DNA of 64,000 bases from Saliterribacillus persicus (GTDB lineage Bacteria > Bacillota > Bacilli > Bacillales > Amphibacillaceae): the NCBI RefSeq assembly GCF_003337485.1, contig NZ_QPJJ01000003.1, forward strand, positions 169,412 to 233,411, given 5' to 3'. Under the pieces are notes generated by a model. The model was not told the origin of the DNA. It saw only the letters and a program-made list of their open reading frames with translations, and did not search any database. A program made the translations under genes and the position numbers. The number at the start of each line of letters is the position of its first letter. The stretch's first letter is position 1. Of this stretch, positions 1 to 7,888 are shown in pieces.

Positions 1-54
1 CTTGATCACGGAGATTATCAATCAAAAATTTATGTTTTAAAAGAAGTATTGTAA
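1..54 (+). CDS. 3' end of an unidentified gene (truncated by window start)
   Basis: Frame 1 is open from the first base and ends with TAA at 52-54, giving a 17-residue C-terminus that ends VLKEVL. It is followed after about 50 bases by a strong terminator hairpin, which supports a real gene end. The fragment is too short to assign to a family. It is convergent with the PTS EIIA gene. Confidence 0.5.
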   Translation, partial: LDHGDYQSKIYVLKEVL

Positions 55-101
55 AGCTCTAATCAACATTTGACGGGAATGTAAATGGCTCTAGATAATA
101 G

Positions 102-150
102 AAACCGCATGACATCTGATTATACATCATGATATCATGCGGTTTATTTA
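102..150. terminator. Bidirectional rho-independent terminator
   Basis: Arms at 102-116 and 131-145 (AAACCGCATGACATC against GATATCATGCGGTTT) pair with one mismatch and are flanked by T-rich sequence. It lies between the convergent fragment at 1-54 and the EIIA gene and probably serves both. Confidence 0.8.
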
Positions 151-197
151 CTCTAATTGAAGAAGATTTCTGTCTAATTCTATCAAGTAAAATCTAC

Positions 198-689
198 TTA
201 TTTTTTGTTCACTTCCATTAAAACATCGCTTCCTGCAGTTACTTCATTTCCAGCAGCAGAGCTTGTGATTTCAAAGTCATCACCATTTAATAAGATGATT
301 GGAGTAACTACTTTATAATCCATTTCTGCAATTTTAGTGATATCATAGGAAGCTAACTTATCTCCTTTTTTCACCTTTTGTCCATTTTCAACATGGATAT
401 CGAATCCATCTCCATTAAGGTTTACGGTTTCAAGGCCCATATGAATTAAAAACTCTGCACCTGCACCTGTTCTAAGACTTATCGCGTGCTTCGTTTTAAA
501 TACATCGACAACCTCTCCATCTATTGGTGAGACAACTTCATGTGAAGCTGGTTCTATAGCAATGCCATCACCCATCATTTTTTGTGAGAAAACCTGATCA
601 GGAACTTCTTCAAGCGCTATCGCTTTACCTGTAATCGGCGCAACCATACTAAAATTTACTTCTTTTTTCTTAAACAATGATTTTAACAT
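198..689 (-). CDS. PTS glucose-type EIIA component
   Basis: A stand-alone EIIA(Glc)-type phosphocarrier of 163 residues. It accepts phosphate from HPr and passes it to an EIIB domain, acting in the cytoplasm. The fold is visible as the sequence VAPITGKAIALEEVPD near the N-terminus and the phosphorylation site FLIHMGLET, with the acceptor His83 and the supporting His68 spaced 15 residues apart as in E. coli Crr (75 and 90). The ATG at 689 is chosen because GGAGG lies 8 bases upstream; the preceding GTG is less well placed. No EIIB or EIIC gene is next to it, so it probably serves PTS permeases encoded elsewhere. Confidence 0.9.
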   Translation of the reverse strand: MLKSLFKKKEVNFSMVAPITGKAIALEEVPDQVFSQKMMGDGIAIEPASHEVVSPIDGEVVDVFKTKHAISLRTGAGAEFLIHMGLETVNLNGDGFDIHVENGQKVKKGDKLASYDITKIAEMDYKVVTPIILLNGDDFEITSSAAGNEVTAGSDVLMEVNKK

Positions 690-822
690 CACTTATACCT
701 CCATTACATATTCTTTCTTTATACATCTTATACCCTATCTCTCTTTATGGTAATCAATAATAAAGAGAAAGCACGTTAACTGCTTGTCTCAGATAACATG
801 TTATAAAAAATAAATAGTGAAA

Positions 823-996
823 TTATCTATTTTTCTTACCAATTTTTCCAAACGCATTTAAAATCAAGTGGGTAAAAATTAACGACAATAAATAGGCAAT
901 AAGAGGTTCAGTTGTGCTTAATATTGAAAGTAAAGATAAGAATAATAACGTTGATATAGTAAAAAGAATTATTAGATAAAGAAAGCCACTTATCAT
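823..996 (-). CDS. Possible 57-aa membrane micro-protein
   Basis: This open frame lies in an otherwise empty 520-base gap. It codes for 57 residues starting MISGFLYLII, with two hydrophobic stretches (about 3-27 and 31-47) separated by STTEP and a basic tail ending KIGKKNR, which is typical of small membrane proteins. A GGAGGTGG sequence lies about 17 bases upstream of the ATG, farther than usual, so the start or the gene itself is uncertain. I do not recognise a family. Confidence 0.35.
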   Translation of the reverse strand: MISGFLYLIILFTISTLLFLSLLSILSTTEPLIAYLLSLIFTHLILNAFGKIGKKNR

Positions 997-1166
997 TGCT
1001 ATGATCTAAACCACCTCCAACGGCACTATACAAACATTCATCCCTCTTCAACAACCTGCAAGTTAGTACTTTATATTTTTAACGAACTCTTCCAGTATTT
1101 TAACATAAAAATCCAGTTGATTACTTTAGAGATGAAAATTAAGAGAGAAATACAAAATCGTCTATA

Positions 1167-1201
1167 AAAAAGATGAAGCACATTTGCTCCATCTCTTTTA
1201 A
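1167..1201 (-). terminator. Terminator of the 5.8-1.2 kb operon
   Basis: On the minus strand AGATGGAGCA and TGCTTCATCT pair (one G-U) and are followed by six T. It lies just after the stop codon of the last gene of the Gfo/Idh and TIM-barrel operon. Confidence 0.8.
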
Positions 1202-1213
1202 TACAATATTAAA

Positions 1214-1972
1214 TTATCCAATTACTTTTTTAAGATTTTCTACATTTACTTTAGCGCTATCTAATGGATCACCATCAAATTGCTCTTGCTCAATCACATA
1301 CCAATCGACACCATTTGCTTCTCCTGCAGTCCATAATGATTTAATATCAAGTGAACCGTGACCAATTTCAATGCTGCGTTTTTCTCCATCTTTTTCGAGC
1401 ATATCTTTAATATGCAAAGAAACAACTAGATTTTCATAGGCATTAATTACTTGTAGTGGATCATAACCAGCATGGGTAGTCCAATAACAATCTAGTTCTA
1501 CTTTCACTAAATCTGCATCTGTTTCTTCAAAAATAATATCAAATCCACGCTTACCATTACCAAGGTCGAAAAATTCCATATTGTGATTATGATAAGCAAA
1601 TGTGAAACCAGCATCCTTACATTTTTGTCCAATTTCGTTTAGAGATTCTGCTGCTCTGTAGTAGCTTCCTTCATCTTCTCGTAATTCCTCAGGTAGAATA
1701 GGACATATAATTAAATCATTTCCTATTTTACGGTTGTATTCCAATGAAGCTTCTAGATTATCCCCAGTTAATGAGTTGTAAGGCATATGACTACCAGCTG
1801 CTACAATTCCAGCTTCATCCATTGCTTTTTTTAGTTCCTCTGCAGGTGTGTCAAAAAAACCAGCGAATTGTACGGCCTCATAGCCCATTTCTCCTAGCTT
1901 TTTAATCGTTCCAGTTAAGTCCTTTTCTGTATGATTTCTTACAGAGTATAATTGAATTGCTATTTTACCCAT
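1214..1972 (-). CDS. Sugar phosphate isomerase/epimerase family TIM-barrel protein
   Basis: A 252-residue protein of the xylose isomerase-like / AP endonuclease 2 superfamily. These cytoplasmic TIM barrels bind a divalent metal and isomerise, epimerise or dehydrate sugars and keto-sugars. Typical motifs are visible: IQLYSVR at the N-terminus, YHNHNMEF (metal-site region), VELDCYW, SLHIKDM, and VIEQEQF near the C-terminus. It is the last gene of a five-gene minus-strand operon and lies 17 bases after a Gfo/Idh/MocA dehydrogenase. The pairing suggests that it acts on an oxidised sugar made by its neighbour, but the substrate cannot be read from the sequence. Confidence 0.85.
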   Translation of the reverse strand: MGKIAIQLYSVRNHTEKDLTGTIKKLGEMGYEAVQFAGFFDTPAEELKKAMDEAGIVAAGSHMPYNSLTGDNLEASLEYNRKIGNDLIICPILPEELREDEGSYYRAAESLNEIGQKCKDAGFTFAYHNHNMEFFDLGNGKRGFDIIFEETDADLVKVELDCYWTTHAGYDPLQVINAYENLVVSLHIKDMLEKDGEKRSIEIGHGSLDIKSLWTAGEANGVDWYVIEQEQFDGDPLDSAKVNVENLKKVIG

Positions 1973-1989
1973 TATTACTCACCTCTTCT

Positions 1990-3033
1990 TTAGTCTATAA
2001 TAACGGCTTTACCTGTTTCAGCAGATTTATATAAGCCATCAATTATTTTTTGAATTTTCGTACCTTGATCAGCAGTCGTAATTGGTGTAGTTTCATTTAA
2101 ACAATGCTCAATAAAGTGAGCAATTTCCGCCTGATGTCCTTCAACTTCTGGTAAATAGGCTGGCGTTACATCTATTAGTGTATCGTGCTTTTCTTGATAC
2201 ATTTTTAATGGAAAGATATCAGCTCCGCCTTTATCACCCATTAATGAAACCTGCATCGTATCCTTTTTTTCTACATTTGCAGCAAAGGCTGTTTCAAGTA
2301 GTAGCGATTCACCATTTTTAAATGTAATCATTCCTACTGCCATATCTTCTACTGTGAAATTTTCATAATCCCAATCTCCAGAAAGACCAACACCTTTTCT
2401 TTTTCCTAAATGTTGGTGCGTTTGACCTAAAACAACTGCCGGTTCTGGATATCCCATTAAATATAAGGCAGTATCGAGCATATGAACGCCGATATCGATT
2501 AGTGGGCCACCACCTTGAAGCTCTTTATTGGTGAACACACCCCAGCCTGGAATACCTCGTCTTCGAACCGCTTTCACACGTGCAGAATAGATATATCCAA
2601 ATTCATTACCTTCAACAAACCTTTTTGCTGTCTGTACTTCTTGTTGAAATCGATAATGGAAACCATACATTAAAATTTTCCCAGAATCTTGTTGAGCTCT
2701 TTCCATTTCTTCGGCTTCTTGTACATTCATTGCTGGTGGTTTCTCACAAAGCACGTTACAACCTGCATTTAATGCAGCAATGGTTGCCTCTTTATGAAAT
2801 TTATTCGGTACACATACACTAACCGCATCAATTTCAATTGTATTCAGCATTTCATCATACGAAGTAAATACATGTGGAATATCAAATTTAGTAGCTACTG
2901 CTCTTACTCGTTCTTCCACAATATCTGTAATGGCTACAATTTCAATACGATCTGTATGCTGTAAATAATAAGGGATGTGTACTTCTGAAGCAATCCCACC
3001 CGCTCCGATAATGGCTACTTTTAATTTTTCCAT
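1990..3033 (-). CDS. Gfo/Idh/MocA family oxidoreductase
   Basis: An NAD(P)-dependent sugar or inositol dehydrogenase-like protein of 347 residues. The N-terminal Rossmann fold shows GAGGIASEVHIPYY, and the family motif CEKPPA carries the catalytic-site lysine. A C-terminal alpha/beta substrate domain follows, with GGPLIDIGVHMLD as the conserved Asp/His helix. Its ATG has GGAGG upstream, 19 bases after the preceding gene. Members oxidise hydroxyls on free or glycosidically linked sugars, often at C3. It is one of two such proteins in this operon; the substrate is unknown. Confidence 0.88.
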   Translation of the reverse strand: MEKLKVAIIGAGGIASEVHIPYYLQHTDRIEIVAITDIVEERVRAVATKFDIPHVFTSYDEMLNTIEIDAVSVCVPNKFHKEATIAALNAGCNVLCEKPPAMNVQEAEEMERAQQDSGKILMYGFHYRFQQEVQTAKRFVEGNEFGYIYSARVKAVRRRGIPGWGVFTNKELQGGGPLIDIGVHMLDTALYLMGYPEPAVVLGQTHQHLGKRKGVGLSGDWDYENFTVEDMAVGMITFKNGESLLLETAFAANVEKKDTMQVSLMGDKGGADIFPLKMYQEKHDTLIDVTPAYLPEVEGHQAEIAHFIEHCLNETTPITTADQGTKIQKIIDGLYKSAETGKAVIID

Positions 3034-3052
3034 TTCTTTACCTCCTCTAAAG

Positions 3053-4021
3053 CTATGCCCACCACATGTCAGCTGGTTGCTCTGTAATTAAAACTGTTTG
3101 CAAGTTCGTTACAGCTCTATTAAATCCTTCTTCAATAGACATAATTGGATCCTCGTGTTCAATTGAAACGACATAATCGTAACCAAATGTGCGCAATGCA
3201 CTCATCATATTGGACCAATCCTGCATACTATGTCCACAGCCTACTGAGCGGAAATTCCACGCGCGTGTTTGAATATTTCCATATGGCTGCATATCCGTTA
3301 ATCCATACATATTGACATTATCTTGATCAATATACGTATCCTTTGCATGAAAATGGTAGATTGCATCTTCTTTTGCTAATATTTTTATGGCTGCAACAGG
3401 GTCAATGCCTTGCCACCAGAGGTGACTTGGATCTAAATTTGCACCAATAGCTTTTGATGTTCTTTCACGTAATTTGAGCATTGTATGAGGGGTATGCACT
3501 AAAAACCCTGCATGTAACTCAATCCCGATTTTCACATCATTTTTCTCAGCTAGTGCACCAATTTCCTTCCAATACGGGATCAATTTGTTCTCCCATTGCC
3601 ACTCTAGTAAATCAGAGAAATCTGTCGGCCATGGTGCCACAGGCCAATTTGGGTATTTCGCACCCTCTTGATCTCCTGGCGTACCAGAAAAACAATTAAC
3701 GACCGGCACTTTCATTAATCCTGCTAATTCAATCGTTTTTCTTAATGCAACGTCACTCTCTTCACGAAATTTATCATCTGGCGTCAAAGGATTACCGTGG
3801 CAACTGAATGCACTAATGGAAAGTCCGCGATCTTCTACCTTTTTTAAATATTCATTTCTTTTACCTTCATCTTTAAGTAAGCTGTCAATATCACAATGAC
3901 TGTTTCCAGGATATGCGCCTGTTCCAATCTCTACCGCATCAAGTCCAGCTGCTTTAACATAATCCAACATTTCCTCAAAGGATTTCTCACCAAATAAAAC
4001 GGTAAACACACCTAACTTCAT
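3053..4021 (-). CDS. Sugar phosphate isomerase/epimerase family TIM-barrel protein
   Basis: A 322-residue xylose isomerase-like TIM barrel, longer than the 252-residue paralogue in the same operon. Visible motifs are FTVLFGEKSFEEML and DAVEIGTGAYPGN at the N-terminus, GIELHAGF, GANLDPSHLWWQG (metal/substrate region), YHFHAKDT, and SIEHEDP near the end. It sits between the two Gfo/Idh/MocA genes with short gaps, so it is co-transcribed. This subgroup with LDPSHLWWQG is commonly found next to dehydrogenases. I infer a keto-sugar isomerase, epimerase or lyase role; the exact reaction is unknown. Confidence 0.85.
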   Translation of the reverse strand: MKLGVFTVLFGEKSFEEMLDYVKAAGLDAVEIGTGAYPGNSHCDIDSLLKDEGKRNEYLKKVEDRGLSISAFSCHGNPLTPDDKFREESDVALRKTIELAGLMKVPVVNCFSGTPGDQEGAKYPNWPVAPWPTDFSDLLEWQWENKLIPYWKEIGALAEKNDVKIGIELHAGFLVHTPHTMLKLRERTSKAIGANLDPSHLWWQGIDPVAAIKILAKEDAIYHFHAKDTYIDQDNVNMYGLTDMQPYGNIQTRAWNFRSVGCGHSMQDWSNMMSALRTFGYDYVVSIEHEDPIMSIEEGFNRAVTNLQTVLITEQPADMWWA

Positions 4022-4055
4022 TTCGATTCCTCCTCGTACGCTTTTTATATCTGCA

Positions 4056-5084
4056 TTAGTTTATTGCTATTGTCTTTTTCGTTTCATTAGATTCTAAAGC
4101 TGCTAAAATAATTTTAAGAGAATTATATCCTTCTTCCCCACAAATCAATGGTTTAGTATTGTTTTCGATGCTCTCTACAAAATGAGAAATAACACCTGAA
4201 GAAGTTTGCTCAGCTATTTTATTAGTCTGAATTTGCCCTAATTCATAATTCACTTTTGAACCGTCATTGTATTGCGCGATTAAACTATACGTTGGATGCT
4301 CTTCTAGACGCAGCATCCCTTTCTCCCCGTAAATGACAGTGGAATTATCTTCTCCTGCGTTATAAGCCCAACTAGCTGTTAATGTGCCGATAATACCGGA
4401 TTCACTTCTTAACACAGCTACTGCTTGATCATCAACATTACTATTTTCTTTTGCAGATGACTCTACCAATGAAGAGACTTCTTTAAATTCTTCTCCCAAT
4501 ATATAACGAATAAGATCAGCTTTATGCACACCAAGATCTCCTAATGCACCTATAAAAGCTTCCTCTTTACGGAAGAACCAACTATCTGCCCCATCAATGC
4601 TCCAGCCTTCAGGACCGCCATGACCAAATGTTGTTCTGAAGCTATAAATTTTTCCTAGTGCACCTTCTGCAATTAAGTCACGAGCCTTTTGATGAGACGG
4701 AACAAATCGTTGATTATGTGCAATCATCAATGTCTTACCGGATTTCCCTCCCGCTTCGATCATGCTTTTTGCTTCTTCATCAGATGTTGCCATAGGCTTT
4801 TCACATAACACATGCTTGTGATTTTCCAAAGCAAATACTGTCACAGGTGCATGCAAATAGTTTGGAAGGCAAACGCTTACAGCTTGAACCTCAGGATCAA
4901 CGATAGCCTCTTTATACGAAGTGTATGCTTTTGCTCCATATTTCAATGCTGTTTCCTGCACTCTTTCTTCTAATACATCACATACTGCTACAATTTCAAC
5001 ATCTGGATGGTTATCGTACTCAGGTAAATGTCGATGGATGGCAATACTTCCACATCCAATCACTGCTACTTTTAATTTTTCCAT
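4056..5084 (-). CDS. Gfo/Idh/MocA family oxidoreductase
   Basis: A 342-residue NAD(P)-dependent dehydrogenase. The N-terminus has the Rossmann motif GCGSIAIHRHLPEY, the CEKPMA motif follows near residue 95, and the substrate-domain helix is GALGDLGVHKADLIRY. The ATG is preceded by GGAGGAATGATTTT. It is the second gene of the operon, 16 bases after the ThuA-like gene. The sequence is clearly different from the other Gfo/Idh protein downstream, so the two probably carry out different oxidations or a paired oxidation and reduction. Confidence 0.88.
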   Translation of the reverse strand: MEKLKVAVIGCGSIAIHRHLPEYDNHPDVEIVAVCDVLEERVQETALKYGAKAYTSYKEAIVDPEVQAVSVCLPNYLHAPVTVFALENHKHVLCEKPMATSDEEAKSMIEAGGKSGKTLMIAHNQRFVPSHQKARDLIAEGALGKIYSFRTTFGHGGPEGWSIDGADSWFFRKEEAFIGALGDLGVHKADLIRYILGEEFKEVSSLVESSAKENSNVDDQAVAVLRSESGIIGTLTASWAYNAGEDNSTVIYGEKGMLRLEEHPTYSLIAQYNDGSKVNYELGQIQTNKIAEQTSSGVISHFVESIENNTKPLICGEEGYNSLKIILAALESNETKKTIAIN

Positions 5085-5100
5085 AATAAAATCATTCCTC

Positions 5101-5817
5101 CTATTTATTTATATTTTCTAATGGTTTTGCATTTCCATAAGTAGGATAATCTCTACCTACTGGCGCTACCCAATTTACAGCATTTTTGATGACCTGTTGA
5201 ATTTGTGCTTGATGATAAGTCGGATATGCTTCATGACCAGGTCTAAAATAAAATATTTTTCCGTTTCCTCTTCTATATGTGCAACCAGAGCGGAATACTT
5301 CTCCACCTTCAAACCAACTCATAAATACAAGCTCTTCTGGTGTGGGGATATCAAAATGCTCTCCATACATCTCTTCTTTTTCAAGCTCAATGTATTCTCC
5401 AATCCCTTTTGCAATTGGATGGCTCGGATCTATCACCCACAGGCGTTCTTTTTCATCTGCTTCACGCCACTTTAAGTCACAGCTTGTTCCCATAAGCTTT
5501 TTAAAGATTTTAGAAAAGTGACCGGAATGCAGTACGATTAAACCCATTCCCTGTAACACACGCTGATGGATTTTTTCCACCCATTCGTCTGCAACCTCAT
5601 GATGCGCCAAATGGCCCCACCAAATTAATACATCTGTATTTTCTAAAAGTTCATCTGATAATCCATGATTTTCTTCATCTAAAGTTGCAGTTAATACTTG
5701 ATCCTCATCGTTATCCAAAAAAGATTTTATAGCTCCATGGATACCGTTTGGATATATTTTTGCAACTTCGTTATTTTTCTTTTCGTGTCTATATTCATTC
5801 CATACTAATATTTGCAT
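5101..5817 (-). CDS. ThuA-like domain protein
   Basis: A 238-residue protein with the ThuA (trehalose utilisation) glutamine-amidotransferase-like fold. Motifs are [13 protein letters not shown] at the N-terminus, [29 protein letters not shown], and [14 protein letters not shown]. In rhizobia ThuA works with the Gfo/Idh dehydrogenase ThuB on 3-keto-disaccharides, so its place as first gene before two Gfo/Idh and two TIM-barrel genes fits a keto-glycoside pathway. This role is inferred. The promoter should lie in the 115-base gap shared with the divergent AraC gene. Confidence 0.85.
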   Translation of the reverse strand: MQILVWNEYRHEKKNNEVAKIYPNGIHGAIKSFLDNDEDQVLTATLDEENHGLSDELLENTDVLIWWGHLAHHEVADEWVEKIHQRVLQGMGLIVLHSGHFSKIFKKLMGTSCDLKWREADEKERLWVIDPSHPIAKGIGEYIELEKEEMYGEHFDIPTPEELVFMSWFEGGEVFRSGCTYRRGNGKIFYFRPGHEAYPTYHQAQIQQVIKNAVNWVAPVGRDYPTYGNAKPLENINK

Positions 5818-5932
5818 CTTACCGATTCCCTCCTTACCTATTTGATTACATCATAAAGGATTCGCAATGAAATGAACATAAATGATATAATTAAAACATG
5901 AACTATTTTGCTATTGAAAGTTGGGGAAGAAA

Positions 5933-6697
5933 ATGAAAATTCGATTTTGTGGTTATTCTTACCATGCAAAGAAGTATCATACTGCACATCGTTCTGGATT
6001 AGCTTCTTATCTATTTCGCTTACAAACAGATGGCATTGCAGAAGTTACTGTGAAAGGAAAGAAGAGTCGAATTAAAAAAGGGGACTTACTTATTGTAAAG
6101 CCTTCTGAAAAGTATGAATTATGGGTGGATGAGGGGAATAAAAGTGGTGATTTTCATCTTTTGTGCGAGGGTGAATGGATCGATAATTTATTTCGTGATT
6201 CACCTGCCATTACAAAGATTGAGTTAGAGGATACGCTTATTTCTCTATGGCACCATATTATTTTAGAAGAAAGAAGACCAAAAAAAGAACAAAATGAAGA
6301 GCTTTCCCATTATTTGCTGAAAGCTCTATCTATTTCACTTAAAAGGTTAATCGATGACCGTGCTACAAATTATCATCGACCATATGTAGTTACTCGAATG
6401 ATGCGGTACATAGAAGAACACGCAACGACGCCAGGATTTCGTCTGGAAGATGTAGCGAAGCATTGTGATCTTAGCGTCTCACGCTGTGTGCATCTATTTA
6501 AAGAAAATTTAGCTAAAACAATGTTAGATTATGCACAAGAAATACGAATTTCGGCTGCATTAAATCAAATGAAATATACAACTATGACCTTAGAAACAAT
6601 TTCGGATAATTGTGGTTTCGGTTCTTATTCTTACTTCCATCGCGTTTTCAAAAAATATCACGGTAAAGCACCTAATGAAGTCAGAAATAAGCTTTAA
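5933..6697 (+). CDS. AraC family transcriptional regulator
   Basis: A 254-residue regulator with an N-terminal cupin-like sugar-sensing domain (GKKSRIKKGDLLIVKPSE region) and a C-terminal double helix-turn-helix (about 160-254) including LEDVAKHCDLSVSRCVHLFK and ETISDNCGFGSYSYFHRVFK. I chose the ATG at 5933, which has GGGGA a few bases upstream; a TTG at 5921 is possible but overlaps that site. It is divergent from the ThuA/Gfo-Idh operon and is very likely its activator, with a nearby TATAAT at 5886-5891. Confidence 0.88.
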   Translation: MKIRFCGYSYHAKKYHTAHRSGLASYLFRLQTDGIAEVTVKGKKSRIKKGDLLIVKPSEKYELWVDEGNKSGDFHLLCEGEWIDNLFRDSPAITKIELEDTLISLWHHIILEERRPKKEQNEELSHYLLKALSISLKRLIDDRATNYHRPYVVTRMMRYIEEHATTPGFRLEDVAKHCDLSVSRCVHLFKENLAKTMLDYAQEIRISAALNQMKYTTMTLETISDNCGFGSYSYFHRVFKKYHGKAPNEVRNKL

Positions 6698-6698
6698 T

Positions 6699-7391
6699 TT
6701 ACCCAGTCATTTTTGAGAGCATTTGTAAAAGCTCTACTCTATTTTTGATATCAAGCTTTTTGTATACAAGTGATAAATAATTTTTAACTGTACCCTCTGA
6801 AATAGATAACTCTTCAGCGATCATGCGATTTGTCCAACCCTTTTTCAACAATTGGATAATTTGCCATTCACGCTTATTTAAATCTGTTCGATCAGCAAAA
6901 TGTTCTTTAATAAAATGAAGAGAGCTTTCTCGTTCTATTTGTAGTAGCGCATCTAGTCTTTTTGAGAAATACTGGACAAGCTTCTGCGGTGCTACAAATT
7001 TACCTTCTGTTATAAACCTTAAAATATCTTTAAATTCCTTCAGCCCTGAGCTTTTTAAAATATAGCCATCTGCACATACCGATAAAACTGTTTCAATCGA
7101 TTCTTCATCATCATATGCACTTAATAGTACTACCTTCATATCCGGGTATTCGGTTTTAAGTTTCTTCGCACAGGCTAAACCATCCATCACAGGCATATGG
7201 ATATCTAATAAACAAAGGTAGGGTCTAATTTCCTTTTCTTCGATAAATTCAATTACCTCTTGACCATTTGTTAATTTGCCAATTACACTAAATTCATCCA
7301 TATCTTCGACAAAATTTGTGATCATATCTCTAAAAAGTGTTTGCGATTCTGCTACGACTACTGTGTGTTTGCTCAAGTTAGTAACCCCCAT
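6699..7391 (-). CDS. Orphan LuxR/NarL-type response regulator
   Basis: A 230-residue response regulator. The receiver domain holds the phosphoacceptor in LLDIHMPVMDG (Asp63) and the conserved Lys in YILKSSG. The usual acidic pair at the start of the domain is replaced by AES, so phosphorylation may be weak or altered. The C-terminal LuxR HTH reads LNKREWQIIQLLKKGWTNRM and then EGTVKNYLSLVYKKLDIKNR. No histidine kinase gene is adjacent. Its promoter TTTAAT-17-TATAAT (7534-7539 and 7511-7516) carries a SinR-like palindrome over the -35 box, which suggests repression by the SinR homologue at 8942-9310. An internal TTG start 12 bases downstream is possible. Confidence 0.85.
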   Translation of the reverse strand: MGVTNLSKHTVVVAESQTLFRDMITNFVEDMDEFSVIGKLTNGQEVIEFIEEKEIRPYLCLLDIHMPVMDGLACAKKLKTEYPDMKVVLLSAYDDEESIETVLSVCADGYILKSSGLKEFKDILRFITEGKFVAPQKLVQYFSKRLDALLQIERESSLHFIKEHFADRTDLNKREWQIIQLLKKGWTNRMIAEELSISEGTVKNYLSLVYKKLDIKNRVELLQMLSKMTG

Positions 7392-7510
7392 TTTTTATTA
7401 TTCCTTACAAAACGAACTCCCTTAGATAAAAATGTTATTTATTATTTAATCGATCGTTACATATGACTTTCATCCTTGAAAAACAAGGTTAAAATAACTA
7501 CAATACCGTT

Positions 7511-7539
7511 ATTATACCCTAAAACCTATTCTTATTAAA
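7511..7539 (-). promoter_or_regulatory. SigA promoter of the orphan response regulator gene
   Basis: On the minus strand TTTAAT (7534-7539), a 17-base spacer and TATAAT (7511-7516). The -35 box lies inside the palindrome at 7529-7542, the arrangement expected for repression. Confidence 0.55.
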
Positions 7540-7542
7540 GAA
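7529..7542. promoter_or_regulatory. SinR-like palindrome, copy 1
   Basis: TTCTTATTAAAGAA followed by C. It contains AAAGAAC, the complement of the B. subtilis SinR half-site GTTCTTT, arranged as an inverted repeat, and overlaps the -35 box of the response regulator promoter. Confidence 0.6.
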
Positions 7543-7686
7543 CATTTTAGTATTATTTGCCTAATAAATGAAAATATTTAATTTAAACGTTTTTTTTATA
7601 TTACAAATTCACTAAAAATTTTTATAGTACATAGCTACTTATCATCGTTCATTATAAATACACCATCGTTATCACCCTTTTGAAAA

Positions 7687-7700
7687 TTCTTAATTAAGAA
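7687..7700. promoter_or_regulatory. SinR-like palindrome, copy 2
   Basis: TTCTTAATTAAGAA, a perfect 14-base palindrome followed by C, 158 bases from copy 1. It lies in the 497-base gap at 7392-7888. I see no coding sequence in that gap. Confidence 0.55.
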
Positions 7701-7820
7701 CATTTTCCGCTAAAAAATGACGTGTATTTCACACCTTTTAAATCTTACTTTGTCGCTTTTCTTTTTTAAAGAGTCTGACACTAATTATCCTTTTTTAATA
7801 TATGACTATACGACTTCTTA

Positions 7821-7834
7821 TTCTATATAAAGAA
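7821..7834. promoter_or_regulatory. SinR-like palindrome, copy 3
   Basis: TTCTATATAAAGAA followed by C, with one mismatch in the palindrome, 134 bases from copy 2. It is close to the end of the glycosyltransferase-like gene and far upstream of the response regulator. Confidence 0.5.
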
Positions 7835-7888
7835 CATTACTACAAAATTAATTTTATTGCAATACATTCATACTAAAATAACTTATTT

